Source of the DNA: Acanthaster planci | Lineage: Eukaryota; Echinodermata; Asteroidea; Valvatida; Acanthasteridae | Assembly: GCF_001949145.1 (NCBI RefSeq) | Contig: NW_019091686.1 | Coordinates: 62,001-126,000, forward strand | Direction: 5' to 3' | DNA length: 64,000 nucleotides | Part shown: positions 1 to 14,200 of the stretch, in pieces | Position numbering within the stretch: position 1 is the first letter of the stretch | Layout of the letters: each line of letters starts with the position of its first letter | Program-made: the position numbers and the translations under genes | Notes under the pieces: generated by a model | Told to the model about the DNA's origin: nothing | The model's input: the letters and a program-made list of their open reading frames with translations, nothing else | Databases searched by the model: none

Positions 1-1310
1 GTGGACAATAGGAAATGATGATGAAACATTACATAGCATATGTTGTTTATAATGGTATTGCTGCACTTACTTTAGTGATTTTTTGGGGGGTTATTTTCCC
101 ATTTTTGGTACTTTTTGTCTCAAAGTCGGGGGGGAGGTTGATCCCCCTCCAATCCACACCTGCAATGTACTGGAAAACCTCCAGCTTAGTATACACCTTT
201 AAATACTCAAAGGAGTCTCATACTTCTAGAAACCAGAGACCACCTCTTTGTCTTTTAGCACTATCATTTTGGAAAAGATTTAAACTATGAGGTTTGAGAA
301 CCACATTTTAACTTGTTGGAAAGATGACACACTTGCAACAAAAACAAAACAAAAATCTCCTATTGCCTGTACTCCCGGCTGACTCAAGTAGGTTGACACC
401 TTTTGTGCATTCATTATAACTAACGGATAAATAAAATTAACAAAGAACAGCCTCCAAGGCACCAGCAATTCATAACCTCCACAGTTTTTAGACATTCAAT
501 CAGGCTGATAGTTTTTGAGAAAAATCTCAGCTTTCAATTACCTGACATTTTCAACACAATATCACATGTACTTGAGTATGGCTCGTGGCGCAGTACATTG
601 TACATTATAGCCAGCCATGGAAGAAGGAAGACCGGTACAGCCTACACTATATCTGGTGCACCAGGACACCAATGCATGCTACAAGTAATATTAAGCCCTT
701 TTTAACATATGGACATTGTCTACTATCGCCACACTATGTCCAAATGCCAGTAACACTGTTACGCCCCAACTACAACATCAGTCCCAACTACATTTCTTAA
801 CTATGGTGCTTATTATAGTTGGGCCAGCCCAACTATACTATAGTGCAGTGCAGTGAGCTAAAGTCAGTTTGTTTTCATTAGCAACTCGTCCATGCAGAAG
901 CAAGTTTTTATAGGTCTAGGTCTGAAAAAAAAGTTGGCCTAGGCCTTTGATTTTAGATGAATTATGTCATGTGTTAGCTTTCTACCTCCATGGCCAGATG
1001 GTTAGCTGCATAAACATATTGATTAACTCAAAGAAGATTGTGAAATTTTCTAGAGAGATCAGCCAATAGTTGGGGCTTGGGCGAGCCCAACTGCGGCACT
1101 AGTAATTGGGACTAGTTGGAACGGACGCAGTAATCATCACAGCTGGGGCATATTAAACGACAGTCACGTCGCCCGTATGCCATAGCCTAGTCAGCTAGTG
1201 TACAGTACATAGCCCTGCAACTTACAAGGCTGTACAAGGATGTACATGTGTACATCATGTACTACTAAATTGCACTACTGGCCTGCTACTGGTAAGCCAA
1301 CTAGGCCCAA
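1..1310. other. Non-coding flank, no gene recognised
   Basis: No reading frame here resembles a known protein and none carries convincing splice borders. The only visible structure is a short perfect hairpin at 814-837: two 11-base arms (TATAGTTGGGC and its complement) around a 2-base loop. A second, related GGGC...GCCC stretch lies at about 1074-1092. Confidence 0.6.
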
Positions 1311-1320
1311 TAGGTTTCGA

Positions 1321-3025
1321 GTCAACTCGGACCCAAACCAACTCGGACCCATACCAACTCAGACCCATGCCAACTCCGAACAATGCCAACTCGGCCCCAG
1401 TACTAACCCGGACCCACGACCAACTCGGACCCACAACCAACTCGGACACAATACTAACTCGGACCCACAACCAACTCGGACCCACCCTAAGTCAACTCGG
1501 ACCCAACCCCAGGAGGGTGATTAACTTGTTGAAAATGTTTATTTTGTCCACTTTTACATTTTAGCATTTGGTAAATGACACTTTTGCACTGCATGCTGCC
1601 TAGATTTAACGTCCTCTCTACACATTATGCATGGAAACAGTGGCACAGGCTTCCCAGAATTTTTCTGTTTTCGAGTTTGAACAGGCATGGTGGTTAAAAA
1701 CCGTACAGGACTAGATTCGATATCAGTGATGTCTTGGAACAAGTGATAAGTAACCGACGAGCGTCATATTTTTATGGAGGCACATTTCCTTTGATGTCCT
1801 ATCTGCCGCTTGTAATCTGGAATCTGAATCAGGTATTAGCTTCCGAGGTACCGGCGTGATTAACCACAAACACTAATTTTGTCACCTTCCATTCTTGAAA
1901 CCCTATGATCGGGGAGTGGGAGCTTGGGACAACCAATGGGAGCAGCTTTTGGAGTGTGATTGACAGTACCATGTCATTGACGCCCTTTCTCCGAAGTTTT
2001 TTTGGCACTCCAGCAGAAATCGAATGAACTTTCACCAAACAGCCCCCAAAGTTTTTGTTGCAATAAAAAGCCACAGATAGGCCTTCTGATGTACATAAGA
2101 TATGCTGCATACGTACAACAGATACTGCAGATAAATATCAATGTCACGAACATTGACCTTTAATAGTGTCTAATGGTGTTATCCCCCACCTCACTTTTCA
2201 ATTTTTTTTGGCCTGGCAAGTCTTACATCTCCACCTTGCCCCATTTCCCCCCCCTCCCAATACCGGCAAAATTTAGGCAGATGGAGGAATTCATCCATTC
2301 AGGCCTAAACTGACTCTTGAAATAACTCAAATAGGTTGGTAATTTCGAACAACACAAATCAAATCATTTTAAAATAAAAATGTGGAATATTTCCTATTGG
2401 CTTAAACTTAGAGACGGTTTTGAAGCGTCGTATGTCTGCTCGCGAGCTCATTATTAATATTTTGCGATCCCACGGTTTCTTATTTTCTGCAATAAGACGT
2501 GCCATAATCACGAGGGATCATAGAATCATTTATATAAATCTCGAATTTAGTTTCCGGTTCAGAGTATTTCTTTCACAAAAAGCCCCACAATGCGGACCTA
2601 TTTTGGATAGATGCAGATGGCTACATTCATATGAGCGCATAGTTTTACAACTATAAGGGGGGTATCTTCGGGAAAAGGCGAATAAAAAAGTTCATAAAAT
2701 TGAAACGAAAAGTGATCAATCTGGCCATAATCTTGAATTTCCAGCCAAACAAATGAAGGCCAACCTCTTTGCGAGGTTCAAGAGTCGGCGCTATTTCGGT
2801 CTACGGGCGCGTATTTGGTGTAATGCAACCATAAGACTGAATGGGTCCGAATTGACTCGAGGTGGGTCCGAAATGGCGTGCGTCTGAGTTGGTTGTGGGT
2901 CCGAGATGGTGGTGGGTCCGAGTTAGTATTGGGTCCGAGTTAGCGTGGGTCCGAGTTGGTCCTGGGTCCGAGTTGGCATGGGTCCGAGTTGGAATGGGTC
3001 CGAGTTGGTTTGGGTCCGAGTTGAC
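1321..3025. mobile_element. Foldback-type element with long inverted arms of short tandem units
   Basis: The left arm (about 1321-1513) is a run of tandem units with core AACTCGGACCCA and 2-4 variable bases between cores. The right arm (about 2841-3025) is the same array on the opposite strand (core TGGGTCCGAGTT). The outermost 32 bases match exactly as an inverted pair (1321-1352 with 2994-3025), and the variable spacers partly follow the same mirrored order. That marks true terminal inverted repeats rather than two unrelated minisatellites. Foldback transposons such as Drosophila FB and sea urchin TU elements have this architecture. The 1.3-kb interior has no recognisable transposase. A target-site duplication was not found, so the outer ends may lie slightly beyond these coordinates. 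Confidence 0.6.
1514..2840. other. Interior of the foldback-type element
   Basis: This is the single-copy DNA between the two arms. On the minus strand two short open stretches exist (1829-2110, and 1554-1742 with a C-x2-C pair followed by a basic segment, faintly like a treble-clef zinc finger). Neither is long or similar enough to call a gene. It could be a non-autonomous cargo or a decayed coding remnant. Confidence 0.35.
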
Positions 3026-3039
3026 CTGATCCCGCCCAG

Positions 3040-4912
3040 TAGTACTTTAGGCAGGCCGACCGACCGACCGCACCGACAGGATAACCTGTGGGTCAGCTCA
3101 GGTGGTGCTGTATTTGGCCTTTTCACTACATTTGCATGGGCGTCTTCATGTGAGACAAAAGCAAGGGTAGGCCACAGGTAAGTAATCAGAAGATTTACAT
3201 CTTTATAAAGAGGAAGAAAAGGAAACGGTGGTGTTACCGTACAAAAATTTGACAAATTATCACACGTGCTCAGCACTGACCTTCGCCATTTCTCTCGCAG
3301 TCTCGAGCGCTACATATGGTTTTGTTATGGCGCCCTCTACAGACTTAGACGAAATTTATGTCTGGATATCTGGATGAAAAGTGACCGTGAAGCTCAACAA
3401 GAGCATCAGTCAGAACGATACTGGTTTGGGGTTGCTCTTTCCAACTACAGATAACTTTGCAACGCAAATGAAAATAAAACGTTTTGATGTCTTGGAAGTT
3501 AGTGCCACCATTTTCAGGAAAAGTGACAGCTGTAAGACAGAGTTACAGCGTCGCTGGTTGTGCCGATGACAAAATTAAATTAAGTTTACATACAGTACAT
3601 CATTTTAATTTTTTTTAAAACTACATGTGGTAAAAGATGTGCACTGTGGATATCTTGGCCACGTACTAATATTAATGGGACCACGAAAATATCAATTTTG
3701 CCCAGTAGTTTTGTGTATTAGGTCCCCAAAAATTAGTCAATCGAAGTAAAACTACTGTCTCGTATTTTCTATTCAGAAAGAAGTGTAAACAAACCAATGT
3801 CTCCTTAGGCGGATCCAGAAATTTTTCAATGGGGGGGGGTTGCCGATTGTTGCGGACCGGCAATAAATTACATTTTCACTGATTGTTATTTTTATTTTGG
3901 GGTGGAATGGGGTCACAGCAAGAGAGATGACCCCCAACAACCCCCTGGTTTCGCCCCTGCGGTTTCATCAAGGTTGAGCTGCGTATCCACAAAAGCCTGC
4001 TTTACATGCATGCATGCAGAGAACGCCGCTTACATGTAAATGTGCACTGTAATTTTCAAAAGTAGATGGGCACCATAAATAACTTTTTCTAGAAAGTTGT
4101 ATTCGTGGACAATGTGTTTACGGCTTTGCAATGAAAGTTAACTATTTTCAAGCGATGAAATCTAATACATTCTTTCCTCAGTCTTTTCAATTTTCTCTTG
4201 GGCAAAAGTTTTTGTGTACTTCCATGGCTGCGACTAAAAGTCCCAACTTTAACTGAAAAGAAGAGGGTTCCTTTGTATATACGTCATAAGCATTGCCAAA
4301 AGAATTTGTTATTGTAAATATAAGAATAGCTACAACATCGTTGTGGGGGAAAGGGAGCGCCTGCCCGCCCCTTAAAAAAAGGAGGGGCATTAAAAAGAAA
4401 ATGGGAAAGAAAAGAAAAAAGCGGGAAAATGGACAGAAAGATTTCTTTCCACGAAAATGCCTGGAACTGACCCCAGTCCACTGCTAGTATGGTTTGTCAG
4501 TCTTTTCCATCCTTACGACACACCTTTCTCGGTTCACTCCACGTACGGAATGCCCGGTCTGAAGTTCCGCAGGCAGGCGACGCCCTTGATGTCGACGTAC
4601 TGCCGAGTACGGATGGGTAAGCCCCTGATGACTTGGCTGCTACGGCTGCAATATCCCGACCAGTAGGCCTTTATGTTGTTACCGGCTGCAGCAGCCAAGT
4701 CGGACGTGGTTAAAAGTATAGGCTTTGCACCTTCAACCTAGTCTCCGCCTCGCCGTGACTGTATGCCATAAACAGACGTGAAGTCCAGACTCTTTCTTCA
4801 GGAAATAATTTTAAAAAAAGAAAAAAGATTACGCACGTACGTACATTACATGTACATTATCGTAGGCAGTATGCGCGCTGCCACACTTTCTGACGCATAA
4901 GTTGTGTGCTGC
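3040..4912. other. Non-coding region upstream of the attractin gene
   Basis: No gene is recognised. A segment around 3800-3850 (GCGGATCCAGAAATTT followed by a G run) has the look of a dispersed-repeat end. The stretch 4490-4680 is richer in CpG than its surroundings and lies just upstream of the first attractin coding exon. It is therefore a candidate promoter or 5' UTR region, but no start site can be fixed from sequence alone. Confidence 0.35.
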
Positions 4913-5205
4913 ATGAAGGATGGTTTTCAGTGGAGGAACTGTCTCAACATTCTTACCAAAATCAACATGTTAGACCAATATTTAATGGGATTCCTCTTCG
5001 CCAAGTCTAAGTTTAGGACACAGTTATGCTTTCGTGTAATTCTCATGTCCCTAGTGTTGTGTTTTATGGTTGAATTTTGTTGGTCCAGTTGTTCTGTTGA
5101 CGATTGCTACCGTGGAGTGTGTAGCGTCGACAGTCACGACGGTGTGTGTGAATGCGATGACGGATGGACGGGCGACCGATGTGATCATTGCGGTGGGAGA
5201 ACACG
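4913..5205 (+). CDS. ATRN: Attractin exon 1: signal peptide and first EGF module
   Basis: Possible start codons in frame are at 4913, 4967, 4985 and 5045. Translation from 4967 or 4985 puts a hydrophobic core (VILMSLVLCFMV) about 20-25 residues from the start, which fits a signal peptide. A six-cysteine EGF module follows, ending in CDHCGGRT, the same ending that attractins show just before the CUB domain. The exon ends in phase 2 at ACACG|GTAGGA and splices to 12276 across a 7.07-kb first intron. I give 4913 as the outer limit; the true start is uncertain among these ATGs. Confidence 0.85.
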
Positions 5206-8200
5206 GTAGGATGACGAGACAAAATCACAGACATGACTCATAAATATCTCAAGTTTTTACAAAAGGAAAGAAAACTATAAAGACATAAAAGGGGCATAAG
5301 AGGGTGTCATCATGGTGACAATGTCTTCATTTCAAAATATTTTCAGTTCAGTCGTGTCAGTTGCCAGTGGCAGTTAATTGGATCCTTATGTCATGATTAA
5401 ACCATTTCCATTTGTACTGGTGCATGCATGTAAATGTACAGTACATGAAGGCCTAGGTCTCACGTTACGGCCTAGCCAGGACTTGATACTAGTGCTGATT
5501 CGTCATTTTATGCTTAAGATTTTGTCCAGAGCTTAAAATTTTGAATTTATGTGAATGTTTGTAGATTTAAAATAAAGGAAACAAATTCAGGTGAAACTCT
5601 GGGCGCGGATAGATGTATACTACACAACACGTTTTATCATTGATAGAAAGACACATTAGCAGCCTCACTCTTAGAAAAATTCATCTACAGTGAATTTATG
5701 CACACATTTGCATTGGGAAAGAATTCCACACAAGGACACCACTAATTTGAAAGCAATAACATGTCCTGAAACTAGCTCTACTAAGTGGAGTGTTAGTATT
5801 CCTCTTTTTTGATTTTTGATGGGATTGGTTACACTAACGCTCCACAACTCTACATATACATGTCACACAAAACACTTTTCTCACCACCTAATGTCTTTCT
5901 TTAATGCCAAAGGCAAACTTTTGGGGCTTCAGTCATGTCAGTGGTATTTTTGACTTCACCATGTTCACAGTGTGTCAAAATCCAATCGTTTTCGCTGGAC
6001 ACACGCACTTCAACGTTTTGCCACCTGCTCCATTCAAATGTGTGGACAGAGAGGGGCAAACATAATCCTTCCAGAGACACACATGAGTGGCCTACATGTA
6101 TACATGTACATGGTCTGGGCACAAGACTTGTTGATCGTGAGGGTTGGGAGTGCTACATGTACCAACAACTGTTTCATGGTGGAAAATGCAGGCCCTTACT
6201 GGCTGCACATGCGTTGTACACACAGTTGGATTGGGGGGCATTAACTGCGCACTGCATTTGTCCATTAATCATGCATGTATATCCTGAGATTAATGTAAAG
6301 ATGACTGACATCTTAAAACTGTCTGCAACTGTCCGTACAATGCTCGTGTAGTTAAATTTTTCAGACTAGTCTCATTATTTGTGCATAGGGTATCAAATGG
6401 TTATTATATACATGAAGTAAACCAAACTGCTTAGTTCCTGATTCATTGCCTTGATTTTGTGTTCATTGTTTTGATGCATCATTTTAGAACATACACATGC
6501 AAATGGCTTTACAAGATTTTTAGTTAAATTTCATACATGCCGATTGCAGGTTTGTGCACAAACATGGTTATGCCCATCAGACTTCACTTTGCACAGCAAG
6601 TTAGTAGTACTTTAGTTCACTGTTGCTACATCAAAATAAAAGCGAACATGAAAAATGACAAAAGAATTGCAGATTTTGTCAAGAAACGGTCATACATTTT
6701 TGTGATGCAATGAAAAATGCTGGGGGAAATCTCCATTTACAATTACATGTACTACTGTCATGACTGTACCTGCAGTGGCATCAGTCATACATGTACAGAT
6801 GTACATGTAAGCAAGCAACAGAATGGCGTAAAAGTCAAATTTACATGTACATGTACATGTAGATGTGTAATTAAGCATTAATATGAAAATAACATTTTAG
6901 GGTACATGTTCACAGGGAAAGTTTTTCCTTAATTAAATTCCTAAATAACTAATTCATGTCTACATGTATATACATGTACATGTATATTTTTTTTATAATT
7001 TTTTTTTTAAGATAGGTTTAGCTGATACCGTGTCTGGTATGAATACTTTTCTTTTATTGCACATGTAGGTACAGTAGGGTTAGAGGCGTCTATCCCCGGG
7101 AAAGATCGAGACATCACCGATGCCAGCAGGGTTAGGTTCTCCCTGTTGGCAGGGCAGACGTATCCCCATACCAGCGCGGTGGCATTCATTCATTTATCCT
7201 TATTCATTTATCCTTATCCTTTCATTTCTTAAATTAACTATTTTTTACTTTAACTTGTACTGTGCCGTTGATCATTTTTATTCCCAGCCAGAAATGAGAC
7301 CGAAGAAGACAGAACCTGTGTGTGTAGCAGTGCTACAGGTGTACATGCTACACAGAATGTTTAGTCAGGTGAAAGCTATAGGATACAGGCACAGCCGATC
7401 GGATGGTCTAAGAACCAGACCTTCAAGTGCACACTAATGCTACACAGTGCAAAACGAAGGTGCAAGAAAAGTAAGGGGCCGCGAGATGCTAGAAAGACTG
7501 CAAACTCAGTCATAGAACATTTTTGTCTTGTTTTGTTGGTGTGCATTACGTGTTTCATTTGTACTTTGCTTTTTTTAAGATGGTTCATTAATTAAAAGAA
7601 ATTATGAATACAGTGTCAATATACGCGTAAATTTACATGTTTGCGTACAGTATGTGAATGGTGTGCCACAGACAAGACTAACGTGCAATGCAGCACAGGT
7701 ACTGTATACGTGTAAACTAGTCATTTGGATGCAGCTCATGTACACATGTATGGACAGTGTGTACACGTACAGTACAGTATGTTGATTGGAATTTGGAACA
7801 TGGATTGCAAACATGTACATGTACATACAGCTTGACTTTAAAAATTTATCAGGTATTGGGAAATACTGCAATAGTTTTCTGCATTGTACATATGTACGGT
7901 ACATGTACAGCACTTCGGTCCATGAAGTGAATGGTTTGTTGTGCATGTACATGTACAAGTGGTTGAAAGTGTATATCTGTTGACATAAAAATTAGACAAT
8001 GATTAACTTTACTGTTAACCAAGCATGGTACAAGGTTGCACTGTTATGCACCCTCAAGTTTGTGATAATAATCGCATCAACCATACACTGTTGGACTTCT
8101 ATTGTTGGACCTTGGCCAGTCTACAATGTACTGTTTCTACCATCACCATGATCACTGTGATGTCTGATGTAATGGGCATTAACACAACCAATCACGGATT

Positions 8201-11200
8201 TGTCTATGGCCTGATAGTACAAAGTGTGTGCTGATTGCATTGACCTGTACATGTAGAATATTCAAATTCATCGAAAAGTCCCTTTTCCAACACTCATGAA
8301 CACGTGAACAGTATGCTTTTTGGAAACTTGTACGTACATATGTAGCAGTACAAGACTAAAGCCAAAAAAGTCTTCAGTTTCTAGTCAGGAGCTGGCCCCA
8401 AACGTGTTGTGGCGACACAGCTTTTTTTGGAAATGATAACGTACATTGTATAATGCGCCATAATCCATATCCATCGTAACTGCACACAAACGTACATGTA
8501 ACACTGGCTGCTACCAACAAAACAGATTTGCCCCTGTACTTTTTACAGTTAAAAAGCATTTTCAGCTTGCTCATGTACGAAGGACATAAGACCACCTTGT
8601 GTGTGTGATTCCCAGATATCCATGTACATGTAAATGTATAATACAGAAATTACCGTACATATGTACATGTACGTCATCTGAAAATGAGTGCCTGACTAAA
8701 TGTACAATATGGGGAACTAGAGGGACTCCTTTACTGTCAGTATTCATATTACTCAACTGTACCCCATCAAGAACATGTTAAAATTACACAGTAGCAGGGT
8801 TCAACTTCCAGTTGAGTAAGCAAGTTTGGCAGCTTTTGGACATTGATTTATTTATAAATACCACATACATGTAAAAAAATTTTTATTTTGCTGGTGTGCA
8901 GGTCTATGGTGACTTGCGCAATGACTAGAAACTGACATGTTTTTTGTGGCCTACATACTGGTATAATAAAATGAAATGGATAACATGTCAAAAGCTGTGA
9001 CGTTTTCGCTTTGACATTAGAACAGTGAAGTTGACTGGCTTAGTACAGTGCACAGTGGTGTAGTATGCAGCATACTGTATGTACATTTTACAAATACTGC
9101 CTTGTACATGTATCAACAGATCAATGTCACCATCTCTTGTCACTTCAAGTCATTTTGTTAACTGTGCTGACTACTGGGCACATGTACATGTTGTGGTACA
9201 TCCACTATTCTGATCCTCAAGAATCACATGTAATAGACACCCACTGAGTCTCACACATGGTTATTAAATACAAACACTTCATCTCCAATTAAAAACTAGG
9301 GCTCTTTCCTGTGTACATATACATACATGTACATGTACAAGTATGTATGCATAAAGGTCAAAACGCCATTTCTGCTTGTGATGTACATGTAGAATGTATG
9401 TTTACATGTACATGTACCTGTACATGTTGTGTACATTTTACAAGAGTGTGGCCAGAAGCATTCCTCATACAGTACATGCACATGTCATATACGTGTACTA
9501 TTGTACATGTCTATGTAAGTTGTGTGTGTACAACTTTTTACTCTTAATGTACATGTGCACAGTTTATTGTGTGTACACGTACATGTACATGTAGAGTATG
9601 GTATATTTTATGAATGTTACTGGTACATTCTTTATGTCTGTGACCTTAAAGTTTTCTAAACACAAATCTCTATAAAGTCCTAGCTTTTGCTGTATTGTAT
9701 AACTTATTGTGTTACATGTGGTGTTATACAAGGTACATGTACATTCATAGTACCGGTACATGTAGATTATAACATCCCCAGTCCTGGCTTTTGCTGTATT
9801 GTATAACTTATTGTGTTACATGTAGCGTTATACAAGGTGCATTTATAGTACCAGTACATGTAGATTATAACATCCCCATGGGTGGTTGGTTTTGTTGTTT
9901 GCCCAGTTTGACATTTGCATTTTATGCGAAAATGCTGTTACATCTACCAGTACCCACATGTACATGTAGTACTCAAATTTCATTTTTGCCGAAAACAGAA
10001 TAAATAAATTGTTTATTATCTTTTAAAATGGAAGTTATGTACATTTAGGAATTTTTGTATTTTCTTCAGACTTGAAGCTTCAGGAATAACATGAATTGAT
10101 TTTCATCTGAAGCTCACATACATGTACTGGTATGCAGTTTATAGATATTTTAATCCAGGTTGTTCTAGGCCGAAAAAATTGGTTGGGAAATGTACAGTGT
10201 ACCGTACATTGTAGGCCCAATACATGTACATGTACATGTTTCTTCAGTTGACATTAGTCAGAGGATGTACATGTACATTGTACAGTGCATAATTTTTTTT
10301 TAACTGATTTTTCTGTTTTTGATGGCTGAAGTAGAATTTTTGATTTGTACAGAGAAAAGTAAAGTACATGTAACTACACTGTACATGTACATGTAGCTAC
10401 ATTGTTGTCAATGCCATGACTGGTGTTGTCCTGTAAAATAATGTATATTGTATTGCATAACACGGTTATGCACTACAATTGATAATTTGTGTAGGTCATT
10501 TAACATGTTTAGCACGAAACATAACCTTTGTAAACCACTGCGGATACTGGAGTACTGTGTACCCTTTGTCCTTTTAATATAAAGCTTTCTAGCCATTTAC
10601 ATGTATTTGGCTGGCTACCTTCACTGATGGGCAAGGTTTAGCCTGGAACAGGAATTCAATAAGCAGTTTAATGATTTTCTTATGACTCAGAGTGTGCATG
10701 GAGCTGACTGGAGTACAAATTGATGGTAATGGTAATAAATAAAACCCCTTCCATGTACATGATGTAAAGTTCATGGGGAAAAAGAATCACTTTATCCTTA
10801 GGTCTGCTCATCAAATTAAACTAACGTTCATGTACATGTATGAACTCTGTTATACAGTTGATAAAATATTTAGACCTTGCTCTTTATACTTGTATGTATG
10901 TATGTGGAAGCATTGCTTTTGTACAGGGTTGGCACATTGTATAATATTCATGAATGGCCAGTTAATGTCAGATTTTCTTCCGTTCTTACTGAAAAAGCTG
11001 ATGGATGGGTTTTTACCAGCAAATTCTTCAACCTTGTAATTGGGCTTGGTCCCGCTCAAGCATAATGCATTAATAAGTTAACCATGGAAATGAAAAAAGA
11101 AATTCTTAAACAAGTGTACCCGGTACATGTCCTTCTTGGAACAAATAAGAAAAAGTGTGTGTTGACATGTCATACATGTACGGTGTCAAGTGGTTAATTC

Positions 11201-14200
11201 ACGGTTCATGTACATTTTGTTTGCTCATGAAAATAATAAAAAGATGACCCCAAAGTTGCTTAAATTCTTGTAAAGATGACACTGTTTGTACAGTACATGT
11301 ATAGCAAAAGGTGTAAAATGTTTAACTTAAAATACAGTTCCGGGAGAGCAGAACATGTGTTATTCAGAGTGTCCATGTCTTAAATATAGACTGTGACAAA
11401 TTCAGTCATCAAAACGTCTTCTGCCTCTGTAGTAATCAAATATATGTACATGTACGTGTACAGTGCATAATTTTAGTAGACTCGTAGTCCGTCATGGTGG
11501 TTTTGTCACTTTGTCATTTTACAAATAATGAATTATCTGACACTACATACAAATCACCTGCAATCAGTGTGCAACTGTGATATCTGTACACTTGAGGAGG
11601 CCTTTCCTGGGTTAAAGAGACACTTTCTTTTGTCAGGTTTGTTAGGAAATTCTGAACAGACTTGTTAGGATAAAACTTACCCTAGAAGACGTGTTAATTT
11701 ACATGTACATGTATGTATACATTTATGTCCCAGTAGCTTCAGTATGATACATGTACATGTGCATAATATGTACCTGGGGTAGGTACATGCACATGCATGT
11801 ACCGGTACATGTATACATGTATTAAACATGAGCATCAGTCGGTGGGTACTGGTAGTAGGGAATGCCCCCTCCCACTTTCTGAAGTAGCCAGGTAAAACAT
11901 TGTAGATTGAACATGTTCATATATACAGTACACTGTACATGTTCAATCAGACTCTTTGTACATGTGTACCTGTAGGTCATCTGGCAGCTGCATGATGTGA
12001 CATTTCATCTACATGTACATGTACGTACAGTATGTGTACCAGTACACCGCTGCACACATGTACGTGTACGTATGCTTTGTAGCAATACACAGTATATATG
12101 TACCTGTATGTGTACATGTACATCACTGTTTGACCAGCATCACTAATCAAAATCTGATGTTACATTCACTAATCAAAATCTTATGTTACATTTGAAAATT
12201 AAACCAGAGATTAACCGGGGGACATGAAGTCTTTTTTTTTGTCTCAAACCATGGTATTTGCTTCATAATTTTCAGGTTGGATTCAGAGAGTGGCATAATT
12301 CATGACTCGAAGGAGCAATATGATACAGACAGAACATGTGTCTGGGTGGTTGACAGTGGCAGGTAAGCTCTGTTTATAATGGTTTGTAAAATACATGTAC
12401 ATGCTGTTTACTGTACATACAGTCATTGGAAAATGTGATCTGAAATCAAATCAATAATTACCTCTGGTTTCAAAAGCCAAAGTGTCTCTTATAACTTGGA
12501 AATGTGGACCTGGTGACTAGTACATGTAGGTAGTAAGATAGCAGTACTCAGTACATGCTTCTATCATTTTTGCATATGAATCTGTATTACCAGTTCCGGT
12601 ATGTACCATACATGTACATGTATTAACAAACCAGTCACTGCTTCATGTACATGTACTTGTACATGTATGTATTATGAATCAAGTTAAACCAATAAGAGAT
12701 CAGCGCCTTCTACTCTTAAAGTGTATGCTTTTCAGGACAACTGAGGGTGCTGTTACTGGGACGTTGTCCAGGGAAGACCTAGTTCAATGCATTGGTTTTT
12801 CTGTTCAAATTGTGGATCCAGAATTTACTTACTGTAAACATGTCTAAAAAAAGATTGATGTTTTCTTTAATAATAATGAATCAGCAAGGAAGAGAAATTT
12901 TACTCCATCAAAATCTACAAAAATGGAGGACTTTTTTGTGTACCGGTACATGTACAAACCAATGTAACAATAGGGTTTTTTCCTGGGATGACATCACAGT
13001 TGTGCTCATGAATATTGAAATACTCATTAGCATACTGGTAAAGCAGCAAGGGCTGTAATATATCTTTTGAAATAATGAAACAAAAAATTTAAAATAACGA
13101 TAACTGAGACACATGCATTTTGAAGGTTTGTATTAAAGTTGATTGCAGCTACCCTTTAGTAAATTTTGAATAAGACTTTGGCTTTGAAAATCCAACCAAT
13201 CGACAACAATGCAATTCTTAACCCATTATATTTATCCTTTGTTCACAACAAGAAGACACAAATTGTCATCTAAAGTGTCCTTTGAATTTTTTATGATCCA
13301 CATACATCATGACAAAGTCATTAACCTAAAATGACCTGGAACATGAACAAGAAGTAATTAGCCCTTTTATGTAAACATTGCCTCTGTACATACAGCTCAA
13401 GGGCCAACTGACAATATTACAGGTTACATCAAGAAACATAATATGGATGCCTTAAACTTTCCCATGTGAATAATGATTTAGAATCATTGGGTGTTTTATA
13501 TACATTTGTTTAGACTGTTTAAATGAATGTATTATTTCTCTATTTGGGACTGTTTTCTAGGCCAGATACAAGAATCAGCCTATATTTGGAGACATTTGCC
13601 ACTGAGTGCAGCTGGGATTATCTCTACATTTTCGATGGAGACTCTATATATTCCCCATTAGTCGCAGCTTTTAGGTGAGATTTATGTACATGTATGTAGA
13701 ACACTTTTAAAATACATAGCCTGTCAGAAAAAAATCGGGCAAAACTGTAGTTTGTTTGGTAATTTTTTTTCACTGTAAATTCCCTTTGCCATTAAAAAGT
13801 AAGAAAATGTTAAGTATTAAATGAAGATACGTTTAAAGTTCCTGTAAACTGTGTATTTGTGCAAGTAATGTATACAGTATTCTTTGTATGAATGAAGCAG
13901 AGCTTCTATTGATGTGTCCATTTTTTCCATCTCATTACACAGTGGACCTCTCCGCTATAATGATGTCAGTATGGTACATGAAGTCACTACAACATCAGGC
14001 TATGCTTTCTTATACTTCTACAGTGATGCAGCATTTAAATTGGAAGGATTTAATATCACTTATAGGTAAAACTCGATATGAATGTGCTGAAGTTTCTTTT
14101 AAATTTTTTTAATGTGTGAGATACATGTAAGACAATACTCACCATGCTTAGTATAAATGTATTCTCAGTTGTAACCTGCAAACTTTCCAGAATTGTAAAT

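Noticed and set aside
1240-1524. Pro/Thr-rich open frames over the left tandem array, with a similar frame in the right array
   Set aside because: They are translations of the tandem repeat units of the foldback-type element, not a conserved protein.
9296-9594. Overlapping open frames rich in Tyr, Met, Cys and Thr on both strands
   Set aside because: These come from repeated ACATGT words (encoding runs such as TCTCT and MYMYM) and have no coding character.
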